NCBI RefSeq assembly: GCF_003664125.1
Contig: NZ_RCCP01000001.1
Span: forward strand, 1 to 64,000
Reading direction: 5' to 3'
Length of the DNA stretch: 64,000 nucleotides
DNA from: Planococcus citreus
GTDB lineage: Bacteria; Bacillota; Bacilli; Bacillales_A; Planococcaceae
A model generated the notes under the pieces. That model was not told where the DNA came from, did not search any database, and saw only the letters and a list, made by a program, of their open reading frames with translations. Below are positions 8,619 to 16,128 of the stretch, piece by piece (within the stretch, counting starts at the first letter, position 1; each line of letters begins with the position of its first letter). The position numbers were made by a program, and so were the translations under genes.

Positions 8619-8852
8619 ATGAAGCTCATAAATTGGAGCTACGCAAAACGATACAATATTAAAGCCACTTTTGATGAATTTCCGCACGTCGTCGTGCTGT
8701 TCCGCCAGATCGGCGGCTATTACTTTATTTTCTCGATGAAAGGCCTGACGCCGGAACACGTTCCAGGCAGGCGCGAATATGTACAGATGGAATACCTTCT
8801 GAATAAAGAACTCGGCCAATTGGATGCTTATCTCCGCAGAAAAAGCCGTTAA
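8619..8852 (+). CDS. Small protein of unknown function
   Basis: A 77-residue, basic protein with no membrane segment. AAAGGCGG lies upstream of the ATG. The sequence has an aromatic-rich core (GGYYFIFSM) followed by a C-terminal helix-like stretch. I do not recognise the family. It is divergent from the MFS gene and lies upstream of ykpA, with 106 bases between. Confidence 0.5.
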   Translation: MKLINWSYAKRYNIKATFDEFPHVVVLFRQIGGYYFIFSMKGLTPEHVPGRREYVQMEYLLNKELGQLDAYLRRKSR

Positions 8853-8958
8853 CACTTGTCCTTTATTAGTTTAGCCGACACGGGCTTTGAACGCTACCGG
8901 TTTAGGGCGTATTCGTGTTATACTATTCATATTGTGAATTTTAGGAGGACGAATAATA

Positions 8959-10566
8959 ATGATAGCAGTAAATGATGTATCCTTGCGTTTTGGCGACCGC
9001 AAATTATTTGAAGATGTCAACATCCAGTTCAACCCGGGCAATTGCTACGGCTTAATCGGAGCGAACGGTGCCGGTAAATCGACGTTCATCAAGATTCTTG
9101 CCGGCGAACTTGAAGCACAATCCGGCAATGTCTCTATGGGCTCTGGCGAACGCCTCGCCGTATTGAAGCAAAACCACTTTGAGTACGAAGAATATGCAGT
9201 TCTTGAGACAGTCATCATGGGCCATAAAAAGCTCTACGAGGTCATGTCCGAGAAGAATGCCATTTATATGAAAGAAGACTTCTCTGACGAGGACGGCATG
9301 CGTGCAGCTGAACTTGAAGGCGAATTCGCGGAACTGAACGGCTGGGAAGCTGAATCCGAAGCCGCCATCCTGTTGCAGGGCCTTGGCATTTCCGAAGATC
9401 TCCACGACAAGAAAATGGCGGAACTCTCCGGGTCCGATAAAGTCAAAGTTCTTTTGGCACAAGCTCTATTCGGCAAACCGGATGTTCTTCTTCTGGATGA
9501 GCCGACCAACCATTTGGATTTGAAAGCCATCCAATGGCTTGAAGAATTCCTGATCAACTTTGACAACACTGTCATCGTTGTATCGCATGACCGCCACTTC
9601 CTTAATAAAGTATGTACCCATATCGCCGACCTCGATTTCGGGAAAATCCAGCTCTATGTCGGCAACTACGACTTCTGGTATGAATCCAGCCAATTGGCAA
9701 CTCGCCTGGCATCCGACCAGAATGCGAAAAAAGAAGAAAAAATCAAAGAGCTCCAGGCCTTTATTGCCCGTTTCTCTGCCAACGCCTCAAAATCCAAGCA
9801 GGCGACCTCACGGAAGAAAATGCTCGATAAAATCGAGTTGGACGATATCCGCCCGTCTTCCCGTAAATACCCATTCGTCAACTTCACCATCGGCCGCGAA
9901 ATCGGCAACGATGTATTGACGGTAAAAGACCTGAGCCAAACAGTCGACGGCAATCAATTATTGAACAACATCAGCTTCAATATGAACAAAGACGACAAGA
10001 TCGTCTTGATGGGCGACCCATTGGCGAAATCGGCGCTCCTTCGCGTACTTGCCGAAGAAGACGAGCCGGCTTCCGGTTCTGCCCGTTGGGGTGTCACCAC
10101 TTCACGCGCCTACTTGCCAATCGACAATACCGAATACTTCGAAGGCAGTGAAACTTCCTTGGTGGATTGGCTCCGCCAGTATTCACCGGAAGATGAAAGC
10201 GAAACATTCCTTCGCGGCTTCCTTGGCAGAATGCTATTCTCTGGCGAAGAAGTGAAAAAGAAACCTTCTGTTTTGTCCGGTGGCGAAAAAGTACGCTGCA
10301 TGCTATCAAAAATGATGCTGTCGCATGCCAACGTGCTGCTATTGGATGAGCCGACCAACCACTTGGACCTTGAATCGATCCAAGCCTTGAACAATGGCAT
10401 GATCGCATTTAAAGGCGCCATGGTCTTCACTTCCCATGACCATCAGTTTATCCAGACGGTTGCTAACCGCGTCATCGAAATCCAGGAAGATGGCTCGATT
10501 CTCGACAAGCAATTGACTTACGATGAATTCTTGGAATGGAAAGAAACACAAGGCATCGCCAAATAA
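8959..10566 (+). CDS. ykpA: ABC-F ATPase, YkpA type
   Basis: A 535-residue soluble protein with two nucleotide-binding domains and no membrane part, so a ribosome-associated ABC-F protein. NBD1 has Walker A GANGAGKST and Walker B VLLLDEPTNHLD; its signature reads LSGSDK instead of LSGGE. The linker region (about 240-290) is rich in K/S and helical. NBD2 has a degenerate Walker A (GDPLAKSAL) but a canonical LSGGEK signature and LLLDEPTNHLD. These deviations also fit the YkpA subgroup as I remember it. The start has AGGAGG. Its role is likely in translation quality control or ribosome rescue. Confidence 0.88.
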   Translation: MIAVNDVSLRFGDRKLFEDVNIQFNPGNCYGLIGANGAGKSTFIKILAGELEAQSGNVSMGSGERLAVLKQNHFEYEEYAVLETVIMGHKKLYEVMSEKNAIYMKEDFSDEDGMRAAELEGEFAELNGWEAESEAAILLQGLGISEDLHDKKMAELSGSDKVKVLLAQALFGKPDVLLLDEPTNHLDLKAIQWLEEFLINFDNTVIVVSHDRHFLNKVCTHIADLDFGKIQLYVGNYDFWYESSQLATRLASDQNAKKEEKIKELQAFIARFSANASKSKQATSRKKMLDKIELDDIRPSSRKYPFVNFTIGREIGNDVLTVKDLSQTVDGNQLLNNISFNMNKDDKIVLMGDPLAKSALLRVLAEEDEPASGSARWGVTTSRAYLPIDNTEYFEGSETSLVDWLRQYSPEDESETFLRGFLGRMLFSGEEVKKKPSVLSGGEKVRCMLSKMMLSHANVLLLDEPTNHLDLESIQALNNGMIAFKGAMVFTSHDHQFIQTVANRVIEIQEDGSILDKQLTYDEFLEWKETQGIAK

Positions 10567-10580
10567 TTTCCAGACATAGG

Positions 10581-10618
10581 AAAGCCCCTCAGAAATAAAA
10601 TTTCTGAAGGGCTTTTTT
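10581..10618. terminator. Terminator between ykpA and the DUF1232 gene
   Basis: AAAGCCC...GGGCTTT with an inner CAGAAA/TTTCTG stem is followed by a long T run. It lies between convergent genes. Confidence 0.85.
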
Positions 10619-10628
10619 TGTTTTGGTT

Positions 10629-11105
10629 TTATTTCAGGAAGCGTTTCACGGCTTTTCCGGCTGGCAACTTCGCTGCACAACGGTCCCCGGAATTCGCCAG
10701 TTTGCTGAGCACTTTCAACAGGTCTTCGTCTCCCGCCCAGTGCTCGGTCACAACTTCTTTCGGGAATCGGTTCAAGACCGTGTTGATGACGTATACTGCG
10801 ACAATGACATCGTCCATGAATCCGCCTGGCCCGACTAAAATTTCCGGGAGAAAATCAATAGGCGCCATGAAATAAAGCACGCCAGCCCCAACGTAGGCTT
10901 TGCTTTTCTTATCGATCCGGCTGTCCAGCAGCAAGCGGGTCAATAAGTGGAAAAGGTCTGGTGCAAATAAGACGAACTGGCCAGCGGAATCCAGTTTTGA
11001 TGATTTGCTCTCGAGCCAATTGTGTACCCTAACACGAAGCTTTTGATAGAAATCCTGTTGTTTCTCTTCACTTGGCAGTGGCTTTTTTAAATATTCGTTA
11101 CCCAT
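10629..11105 (-). CDS. YkvA-like DUF1232 membrane-associated protein
   Basis: A 158-residue protein with the DUF1232 core (YFMAPIDFLPEILVGPGGFMDD) at about residues 90-115, which contains the conserved P-x-D-hydrophobic-x-P motif found in YkvA family proteins. The helical region on the N-terminal side is not typical membrane-spanning. Function is unknown for the family. It is oriented with the two cold-shock genes upstream and 24 bases from the nearest one. Confidence 0.75.
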   Translation of the reverse strand: MGNEYLKKPLPSEEKQQDFYQKLRVRVHNWLESKSSKLDSAGQFVLFAPDLFHLLTRLLLDSRIDKKSKAYVGAGVLYFMAPIDFLPEILVGPGGFMDDVIVAVYVINTVLNRFPKEVVTEHWAGDEDLLKVLSKLANSGDRCAAKLPAGKAVKRFLK

Positions 11106-11129
11106 ATGCGTTCCCCTTTCATCCGGCAG

Positions 11130-11336
11130 TTAGAAGACTAATGTAACGTTCGTCGCTACCCGTTCCTTGCCGGGAGCACCGTCGTAAATGGTAAATTCAA
11201 CGTGTTGGTTCGGCATGAAGCGGCGGAAGCCTTCTTCATTGATGTTGATCGTTTCGAAATAGAACAATTCGCCTGTATCGCCTTCGATATAGCCGAATCC
11301 TTTGTCGTCATTAAATTCTTTGACTTTTCCTTGCAT
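11130..11336 (-). CDS. Divergent cold-shock-domain protein
   Basis: A 68-residue protein with the fold signature of a cold-shock domain: GKVKEFNDDKGFGYIE with RNP1 (KGFGYI) intact. The RNP2 motif, normally VFVHF, is replaced by LFYFET, so a histidine and aromatic residues used in nucleic-acid stacking are missing. The start was set at the ATG with GGGGG 9 bases upstream rather than an upstream in-frame TTG. It follows the canonical cold-shock gene in the same direction but behind that gene's terminator. Confidence 0.75.
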   Translation of the reverse strand: MQGKVKEFNDDKGFGYIEGDTGELFYFETININEEGFRRFMPNQHVEFTIYDGAPGKERVATNVTLVF

Positions 11337-11438
11337 GGATAAATCCCCCTTCAATGTTCTTGGTATTCTAATTTAGATATACCCGACTAAGACCGGAGAT
11401 TAAACAATGGAAACCGCCTAGGAAAAAATCCATCAAAA

Positions 11439-11463
11439 AAGAACTGCCATTACGGCAGTTCTT
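11439..11463 (-). terminator. Terminator of the cold-shock gene
   Basis: AAGAACTGCC pairs with GGCAGTTCTT; on the minus strand the hairpin is followed by a run of six T. Confidence 0.8.
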
Positions 11464-11474
11464 GGATTGGAGAA

Positions 11475-11675
11475 TTAAAGTTTAGTTACGTTAGTAGCTT
11501 GAGGTCCGCGGTTGCCTTCCTCTACTTCAAATTCTACGCGCTGTCCTTCGTCAAGCGTTTTAAAGCCTTCGCCTTGAATCGCTGAGAAGTGTACGAATAC
11601 GTCGTCGCCGCCTTCAACTTCGATGAAGCCAAAACCTTTTTCTGAGTTAAACCATTTTACTGTACCTTCTTGCAT
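11475..11675 (-). CDS. cspB: Cold-shock protein (CspB/CspA family)
   Basis: A 66-residue single cold-shock domain that binds single-stranded RNA/DNA as a chaperone at low temperature. Both motifs are canonical: KGFGFIE (RNP1) and VFVHFSAI (RNP2). AGGAGGTAATT precedes the ATG. The promoter and an unusually long, structured leader of about 144 bases are visible upstream, which is typical of cold-induced csp mRNAs. The choice between cspB, cspC and cspD names is arbitrary. Confidence 0.95.
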   Translation of the reverse strand: MQEGTVKWFNSEKGFGFIEVEGGDDVFVHFSAIQGEGFKTLDEGQRVEFEVEEGNRGPQATNVTKL

Positions 11676-11706
11676 GTTAAATTACCTCCTGTGGTAAGAA
11701 AAATTT

Positions 11707-11817
11707 TTCAATATGCGAACTTTCATAAAAAAAATTCACATATTCCCAAAAGTACCGACACTTGCTGATCACTTTTGGGAATATGTGAATAGCTGTTGCG
11801 GAAGTTCGTATGTTGAA
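11707..11817 (-). promoter_or_regulatory. Large hairpin filling the csp mRNA leader
   Basis: A perfect 20-bp inverted repeat (11734-11753 with 11771-11790; loop 17 bases) is nested within an outer 18-bp repeat (11707-11724 with 11800-11817; 15 of 18 matched). The outer arm begins at about the predicted transcription start. It is probably the temperature-responsive or mRNA-stabilising leader of the cold-shock gene. Confidence 0.75.
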
Positions 11818-11825
11818 TTACCTTA

Positions 11826-11853
11826 ATTATATCAAATTGACTATAAAAGTCAA
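11826..11853 (-). promoter_or_regulatory. SigA promoter of the cold-shock gene
   Basis: On the minus strand TTGACT (11853-11848) and a perfect TATAAT (11831-11826) are separated by 16 bases. The expected start point is near 11819, giving a leader of about 144 bases. Confidence 0.75.
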
Positions 11854-12035
11854 ACAAATCTAAAAACTTTCTGAATTTTTTCCAAACTATTTTTTTGGCC
11901 TTCTAAAAAATCCTTATAAGCATTATGCCAAATTAATGGGAATTTGTAAAGCGCTAATGTGTCAGGCTGCTAACGGTCCGGAAGTTTGTATTGGCTCTCC
12001 CGTTCACGTAAAATAAGGGATAGAGACGCGCGCGA

Positions 12036-12061
12036 TGAAACTTTTTCCTGCGCCGCACGTA
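12036..12061 (+). promoter_or_regulatory. ECF-type (SigW-like) promoter of xpaC-telA
   Basis: TGAAAC (12036-12041), 16 bases, CGTA (12058-12061). This is the consensus of Bacillus SigW promoters (TGAAAC-N16-CGTA), placed 30 bases upstream of the xpaC start. It suggests induction by cell-envelope stress. Confidence 0.7.
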
Positions 12062-12091
12062 TAGTTTAGTAGCCGTTAAGGAGGTTAAAGC

Positions 12092-12796
12092 ATGAAACCC
12101 ATTAAGCCGATCGAAAACTTCATTAAAAGACAATCGGTCAGCCTCCCTCTCATGTCCGCTATGTTTCCGATCCTTTATTTAGGCGCGGAAATCGGGCTGC
12201 TTGCTTCTGGTGCAGTTGCTGCCGGCACCTATTTTGCCAGCAATACGTCGATGAAGCAATACCAGCTGTCGAGCGATTCCAAACAGCTCGGCATGACCAG
12301 AAGCGAATACCGGAATATCCGCGTGCAGATCAAGGAAGGCAAAGAAAAAATCAAAACCTTGCAAAGCCAATATTATAAAGTGCGTTCCATTTCCTCTTTC
12401 AAGCAATTAATGGATATGGTCAAAATCGCCAATAAAATTCTACTTATCGTCCAGCAAAACCCGCGCAAATTCTACTTGGCAGAACCGTTCTTCTATTCGC
12501 ATCTAGATTCAGCCATCGAATTGACCGGCAAATATACATTATTGGTCGGGCAGCCCGTCAAAGACATGGAAATGCGCATTGCGCTCCAGGAAACGCGAGA
12601 AATGCTTCGTTCATTGCAGCAAGTAATGGAAGCCGACTTGAAGCGCGTGCTGTCTACGGATGTGGAGCAATTGCGCATGGAACTCGATTATGCGCGGCTC
12701 GCTGTCGACCAGCACAATACGAGAACGATCGACCAGCAACAGCAAATCGAACATAAAGGAGACATGGAAAATGACCAACAATCAGACGAGAAATGA
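12092..12796 (+). CDS. xpaC: XpaC-like protein (5-bromo-4-chloroindolyl phosphate hydrolysis family)
   Basis: A 234-residue protein with a hydrophobic N-terminal region (about residues 16-48) followed by long charged helices (50-230). It matches the XpaC family, which is named for a phosphatase-like plate phenotype but has no proven enzyme activity, and which is usually encoded directly before a TelA/YaaN protein, as here. AAGGAGG precedes the ATG. The 3' end overlaps the telA start by 26 bases, so the two are translationally linked. Confidence 0.8.
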   Translation: MKPIKPIENFIKRQSVSLPLMSAMFPILYLGAEIGLLASGAVAAGTYFASNTSMKQYQLSSDSKQLGMTRSEYRNIRVQIKEGKEKIKTLQSQYYKVRSISSFKQLMDMVKIANKILLIVQQNPRKFYLAEPFFYSHLDSAIELTGKYTLLVGQPVKDMEMRIALQETREMLRSLQQVMEADLKRVLSTDVEQLRMELDYARLAVDQHNTRTIDQQQQIEHKGDMENDQQSDEK

Positions 12797-13940
12797 GTTG
12801 GATGAGCTTCTTGGAACCCCTTTTGGCATGGAGCAAGCATCCCCGCAAACGCAGTTGGCGCAGACGGAAGGACAGCCTGTCGCGCTGCTCGACCGCCTGA
12901 GTGCCGAAGAACAGGAAAAAGCACGTGAATTGGCCAAACAGATCCCGACCGGCAACCGTGAAGCCATCCTCACATACGGTGCCAATGCCCAAAACCAACT
13001 GAGCCAGTTTTCGCATAAAATGCTCGATCATGTACAGCGAAAGGATATCGGCCCTGTCGGCGATGTGCTGCATGATCTCATGAAAAAGCTCGAACAGCTG
13101 AACCCGGAAGAACTGACGCAGAAAAAGCAAAAAGGGCTGCGCAAAGTGTTCAACCGCGCGAAGTATTCCGTCCAGGAAATGATGAGCAAATACCAAAAGT
13201 TAAGCACGCAAGTCGACCGCATCAGCATCCAGCTTGACCATTCAAAACGAGGCTTGTTGGAAGATGTCCAGATGCTCGAGCAATTATACGACCAGAACAA
13301 GACTTATTTCCAGGCTTTGAACGTCTATATCGCAGCAGCGGAAATCAAACGGGATGAGATCATGAACGAAACGATTCCGGCACTGCGCAAGAAAGCCGAA
13401 GCATCCAACGACCAGATGGCCTATCAGGAAGTGAACGATATGGTCCAGTATGTCGACCGCTTGGAAAAACGCCTGTATGACTTGCAATTGTCGCGCCAAA
13501 TCACCATTCAAAGCGCGCCGCAGATCCGCATGATCCAACAGACCAACCAAACGCTCGCAGAAAAAATCCAATCATCGATCATGACATCCATTCCGTTATG
13601 GAAAAACCAGATTGCCATCGCTTTGACTTTAAACAAGCAGATGAAAGCGGTCGAAGCGCAAAAACAAGTGACCGCCACCACAAACGACCTGCTATTGAAA
13701 AACTCGGAAATGCTCAAGATGAATTCGATCGAAACCGCACGTGAAAACGAGCGCGGCATCGTCGAAATCGAGACCTTGAAGCAGACCCAGGAGAATTTGC
13801 TTGAAACGATCGAAGAAACATTGAAGATCCAGGCAGAAGGCCGACGCAACCGCAAAGCGGCAGAGCTTGAAATTGGCCGCATGGAAGAAGACTTGAAGCA
13901 ACGCCTGCTTGCCATCCACGATGGCCAGGAAAAGAATTGA
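12771..13940 (+). CDS. telA: TelA/YaaN family toxic-anion-resistance-like protein
   Basis: A 389-residue, almost wholly helical cytoplasmic protein of the TelA (KlaA/YaaN/YceH) family, associated with tellurite, nisin and envelope-stress tolerance. The family's central part, with a repeated Q-IRMIQQTNQ-LAEKIQSSI pattern and the IPLWKNQIAIAL segment, is at about residues 245-300. The start was set at the ATG with AAAGGAGACATGGAA upstream, inside the xpaC frame; the longer open frame has no ribosome site. Its upstream ECF promoter fits SigW control of the Bacillus homologue YceH. Confidence 0.88.
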   Translation: MTNNQTRNELDELLGTPFGMEQASPQTQLAQTEGQPVALLDRLSAEEQEKARELAKQIPTGNREAILTYGANAQNQLSQFSHKMLDHVQRKDIGPVGDVLHDLMKKLEQLNPEELTQKKQKGLRKVFNRAKYSVQEMMSKYQKLSTQVDRISIQLDHSKRGLLEDVQMLEQLYDQNKTYFQALNVYIAAAEIKRDEIMNETIPALRKKAEASNDQMAYQEVNDMVQYVDRLEKRLYDLQLSRQITIQSAPQIRMIQQTNQTLAEKIQSSIMTSIPLWKNQIAIALTLNKQMKAVEAQKQVTATTNDLLLKNSEMLKMNSIETARENERGIVEIETLKQTQENLLETIEETLKIQAEGRRNRKAAELEIGRMEEDLKQRLLAIHDGQEKN

Positions 13941-13941
13941 T

Positions 13942-13978
13942 AAAAAACCCCTTCGCATTTTTTGCGAAGGGGTTTTTA
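13942..13978. terminator. Terminator of telA (left copy of a duplicated terminator)
   Basis: ACCCCTTCGC-atttttt-GCGAAGGGGT with A and T runs on both sides. A near-identical 37-base copy (35 of 37 identical) occurs at 14217-14253, on the other side of the repeat element. Confidence 0.9.
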
Positions 13979-14216
13979 CAGAGTGTTGAAGAAGTCTATA
14001 AATCCATTGCGAAATAGAATGGAGTCGTTTTTTCTACATTCAATAATCAATGATCTTTCTAAGTGTTTGGAGAAGCGTTCGCTCGACTCCAGTGGATCAG
14101 CGAGACGACCGAGACCCCGCAAGGAGCACAGCGACTGAGGAGGCTTGGGCGCGAGCCCACGGAAAGCGAGCGATAAGCTTCGGAAAATACGACTTCTTAA
14201 CTTTCTCGACAAGCTG
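13979..14216 (-). repeat. Interspersed repeat element, copy 1 (238 bp)
   Basis: This is homologous over its length to 37828-38132 and 60787-61020 and lies inverted relative to them. The most conserved part reads, on the minus strand, GCTCGCTTTCCGTGGGCTCG, then CCAAGCCTCCTCAG, then TTGCGGGGTCTCGGTCGTCT. The ends carry a short inverted repeat (AAGAAGTC near one end, GACTTCTT near the other). It contains no plausible gene and sits between two convergent genes, flanked by duplicated terminators. Confidence 0.85.
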
Positions 14217-14253
14217 AAAAAACCCCTTTGCATTTTTTGCGTAGGGGTTTTTA
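14217..14253. terminator. Terminator of the yojO-like gene (right copy of the duplicated terminator)
   Basis: The same 37-base terminator as 13942-13978 with two substitutions. It now serves the convergent minus-strand vWA gene. Confidence 0.85.
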
Positions 14254-14262
14254 GGTTCTTCA

Positions 14263-16119
14263 TTACAATGCCTGTACAACCAAATGCAAGGTGCGTTTCA
14301 ATAAGCGCAGCGTCTGCTCGACAAATTGCTCCAACGAATCAGCGCTTACCGATTTATTGCCATACAGCATCCGGTAGAATGCAGCTTGTTCTTCGCTCGT
14401 CGATTCACCGCTCAAGAACAGGTGCATCACTTCGATGCCCATTTTCTCGGTTTCCGAAACGGCTTGTGCCGTATCGATGATGCCGTTGTCGGCATAATTA
14501 TAAGCAGATGGCTCGCCGTCCGAAAAGACCAGCATAAAGCGGTGTTTTTCCGGGCGCTGTTTCAAGCGTTCGGCCATCCAGCGAATCGCAAAGCCATCGC
14601 GGTTGTCTTCGTGGGCATCGAGCGAGAGAATCTCTGCCGCATGGTCGGTCATGCCGTCGGTAAATTTATGCAGCCATTCAAAATAATTGGGCTGTTTGTC
14701 ATCCCCGGCTTCATAAGCATCTTCATAAAATACCGCAATTTCATGTGGGATTTTGAGCGACCTGAGCACATCATGGAATAATAGTACCGCCTGCTTCGTC
14801 TCGTCGAGCTTGTCGACCATCGAAGCGGAACCGTCGATCATCAAGCTGAAGACCGCATCCAATTGCTTTGAAGGGGCGGTTTTCCGGTAAAAGGGTTTTG
14901 GCCGTTCGTCGGTGACGAGCGGCAAGAGGTTTTTCGACAAGCGTCCGGCATGCAAATTCGTCCGCTCGCTTTCGACACGCTGCTGCATGCGCTTTTGCAT
15001 TTCCTTCAGCAACGCGCGCACATATGGCGCTTGTTCGCTGCGCCATTGCTGCAACTGCTGGCGGTCAAAAGGCAAAGCCTCGATGCGTGATTCATAATAG
15101 ACGACGCCATCATTCGCTGATCCGAAACGGCCGCTTGCTTTTTTCGGTTTCTTTTCGTCTTTCCTCTGTTCATCAGCTACATTGTCCTCGCGGTGTTCGC
15201 CTTGCGACTCACCCGTGCCGGTTTGTTCGATTTCCCCCGCGCCCTCTTCTTCCCTGCCCCCATCAGCGAGCTTTGAATCGCCTCTTTCGAGTTCATACTC
15301 AAGGGCTGCGGCATCATTCAACTCGGTTTCCCGGTGCCAGGACTGGAACCATTCTTCAATCGTATCGATCTCCTCTTCCTCTTCTGACTGCTCTGCCTCA
15401 ATGCCTTCGTGGTACCTTGGCGGAGGCATTTTCTCAGCCGGTTCGCCGAAAGTATAATACGTGTGGAGGGAATCTGAGTTCAGCAAATATTCCAACCGCG
15501 GCAAAATCTTCTGTATGGTCCGCGCAGAATCGGCAGTCGAATCGGTACTGAATAATTCCGTCCATTCCAAAAATAAAGGATCCAGTTCGTCATTTAACGA
15601 AACATCTTTGCCGCGCAGCTTCAAATAAGCTGCATTAAGGAAAGCGTCGGCCCAAAATCCTTTTTTGCGGTTCTGTTCCAGTTGGTCGGAATGGAAACCA
15701 GAGACGATTTTCTCCCTCACTTCAAATGCGTGCTTCGTCCCCGGGCGTTCAGCTGTGATACGGTCACTCAAGCGGAATTCTTCCGCCATCAACAGCAATT
15801 GCGCGGCAAGTTCCGGTAAATGAGTCTCCGCCTGTTCAAAATTGCGCCATGAGCGCAGGCTGAAATGGCGCCAAAATCCAGCGCTCACCAAATAAATATC
15901 TGAAAGATATCCCGCCTGCTCGACCTCTTTTGGCCGATGGCGCCAGAACACACTCATCGAAACAGCGCCTTCAGATGGCCGGAATTCCCATAATTTCCGT
16001 GTCGACAACCGCAGGTAAGGCGCGGATGACAACGCTCTCGCAAGCTGTTCCATCCGGTTGAGGAGCCTCGTATCAACCGTTTCATTATTGAATTGGATAA
16101 AGCGATTGATTGAAGTCAT
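14263..16119 (-). CDS. yojO: vWA-domain protein, YojO/NorD/CobT type
   Basis: A 618-residue cytoplasmic protein. The C-terminal von Willebrand A domain (about residues 420-610) has the metal-binding MIDAS motif DGSASM and a following FSDGEPSAYNY. The middle (about 235-340) is highly acidic and low in complexity, as in CobT/NorD proteins. Such proteins work with MoxR AAA+ ATPases to insert cofactors or metals or to remodel partner proteins. The MoxR gene lies immediately upstream (9 bases). This pair corresponds to B. subtilis yojO-yojN. Confidence 0.85.
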   Translation of the reverse strand: MTSINRFIQFNNETVDTRLLNRMEQLARALSSAPYLRLSTRKLWEFRPSEGAVSMSVFWRHRPKEVEQAGYLSDIYLVSAGFWRHFSLRSWRNFEQAETHLPELAAQLLLMAEEFRLSDRITAERPGTKHAFEVREKIVSGFHSDQLEQNRKKGFWADAFLNAAYLKLRGKDVSLNDELDPLFLEWTELFSTDSTADSARTIQKILPRLEYLLNSDSLHTYYTFGEPAEKMPPPRYHEGIEAEQSEEEEEIDTIEEWFQSWHRETELNDAAALEYELERGDSKLADGGREEEGAGEIEQTGTGESQGEHREDNVADEQRKDEKKPKKASGRFGSANDGVVYYESRIEALPFDRQQLQQWRSEQAPYVRALLKEMQKRMQQRVESERTNLHAGRLSKNLLPLVTDERPKPFYRKTAPSKQLDAVFSLMIDGSASMVDKLDETKQAVLLFHDVLRSLKIPHEIAVFYEDAYEAGDDKQPNYFEWLHKFTDGMTDHAAEILSLDAHEDNRDGFAIRWMAERLKQRPEKHRFMLVFSDGEPSAYNYADNGIIDTAQAVSETEKMGIEVMHLFLSGESTSEEQAAFYRMLYGNKSVSADSLEQFVEQTLRLLKRTLHLVVQAL

Positions 16120-16128
16120 CCTGCATCC

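Noticed and set aside
8217-8855. 212-codon minus-strand frame over the MFS start and the 77-residue gene
   Set aside because: It overlaps two better-supported genes, has no ribosome site and reads as low-meaning sequence rich in Arg/His, typical of antisense frames.
11947-11962. Cre-like TGTAAAGCGCTAATG upstream of xpaC
   Set aside because: It has an extra base relative to the consensus and no metabolic reason; the ECF promoter explains the region better.
12654-13196. 180-codon minus-strand frame inside xpaC-telA
   Set aside because: It is antisense to two well-supported overlapping genes, with no independent signal.
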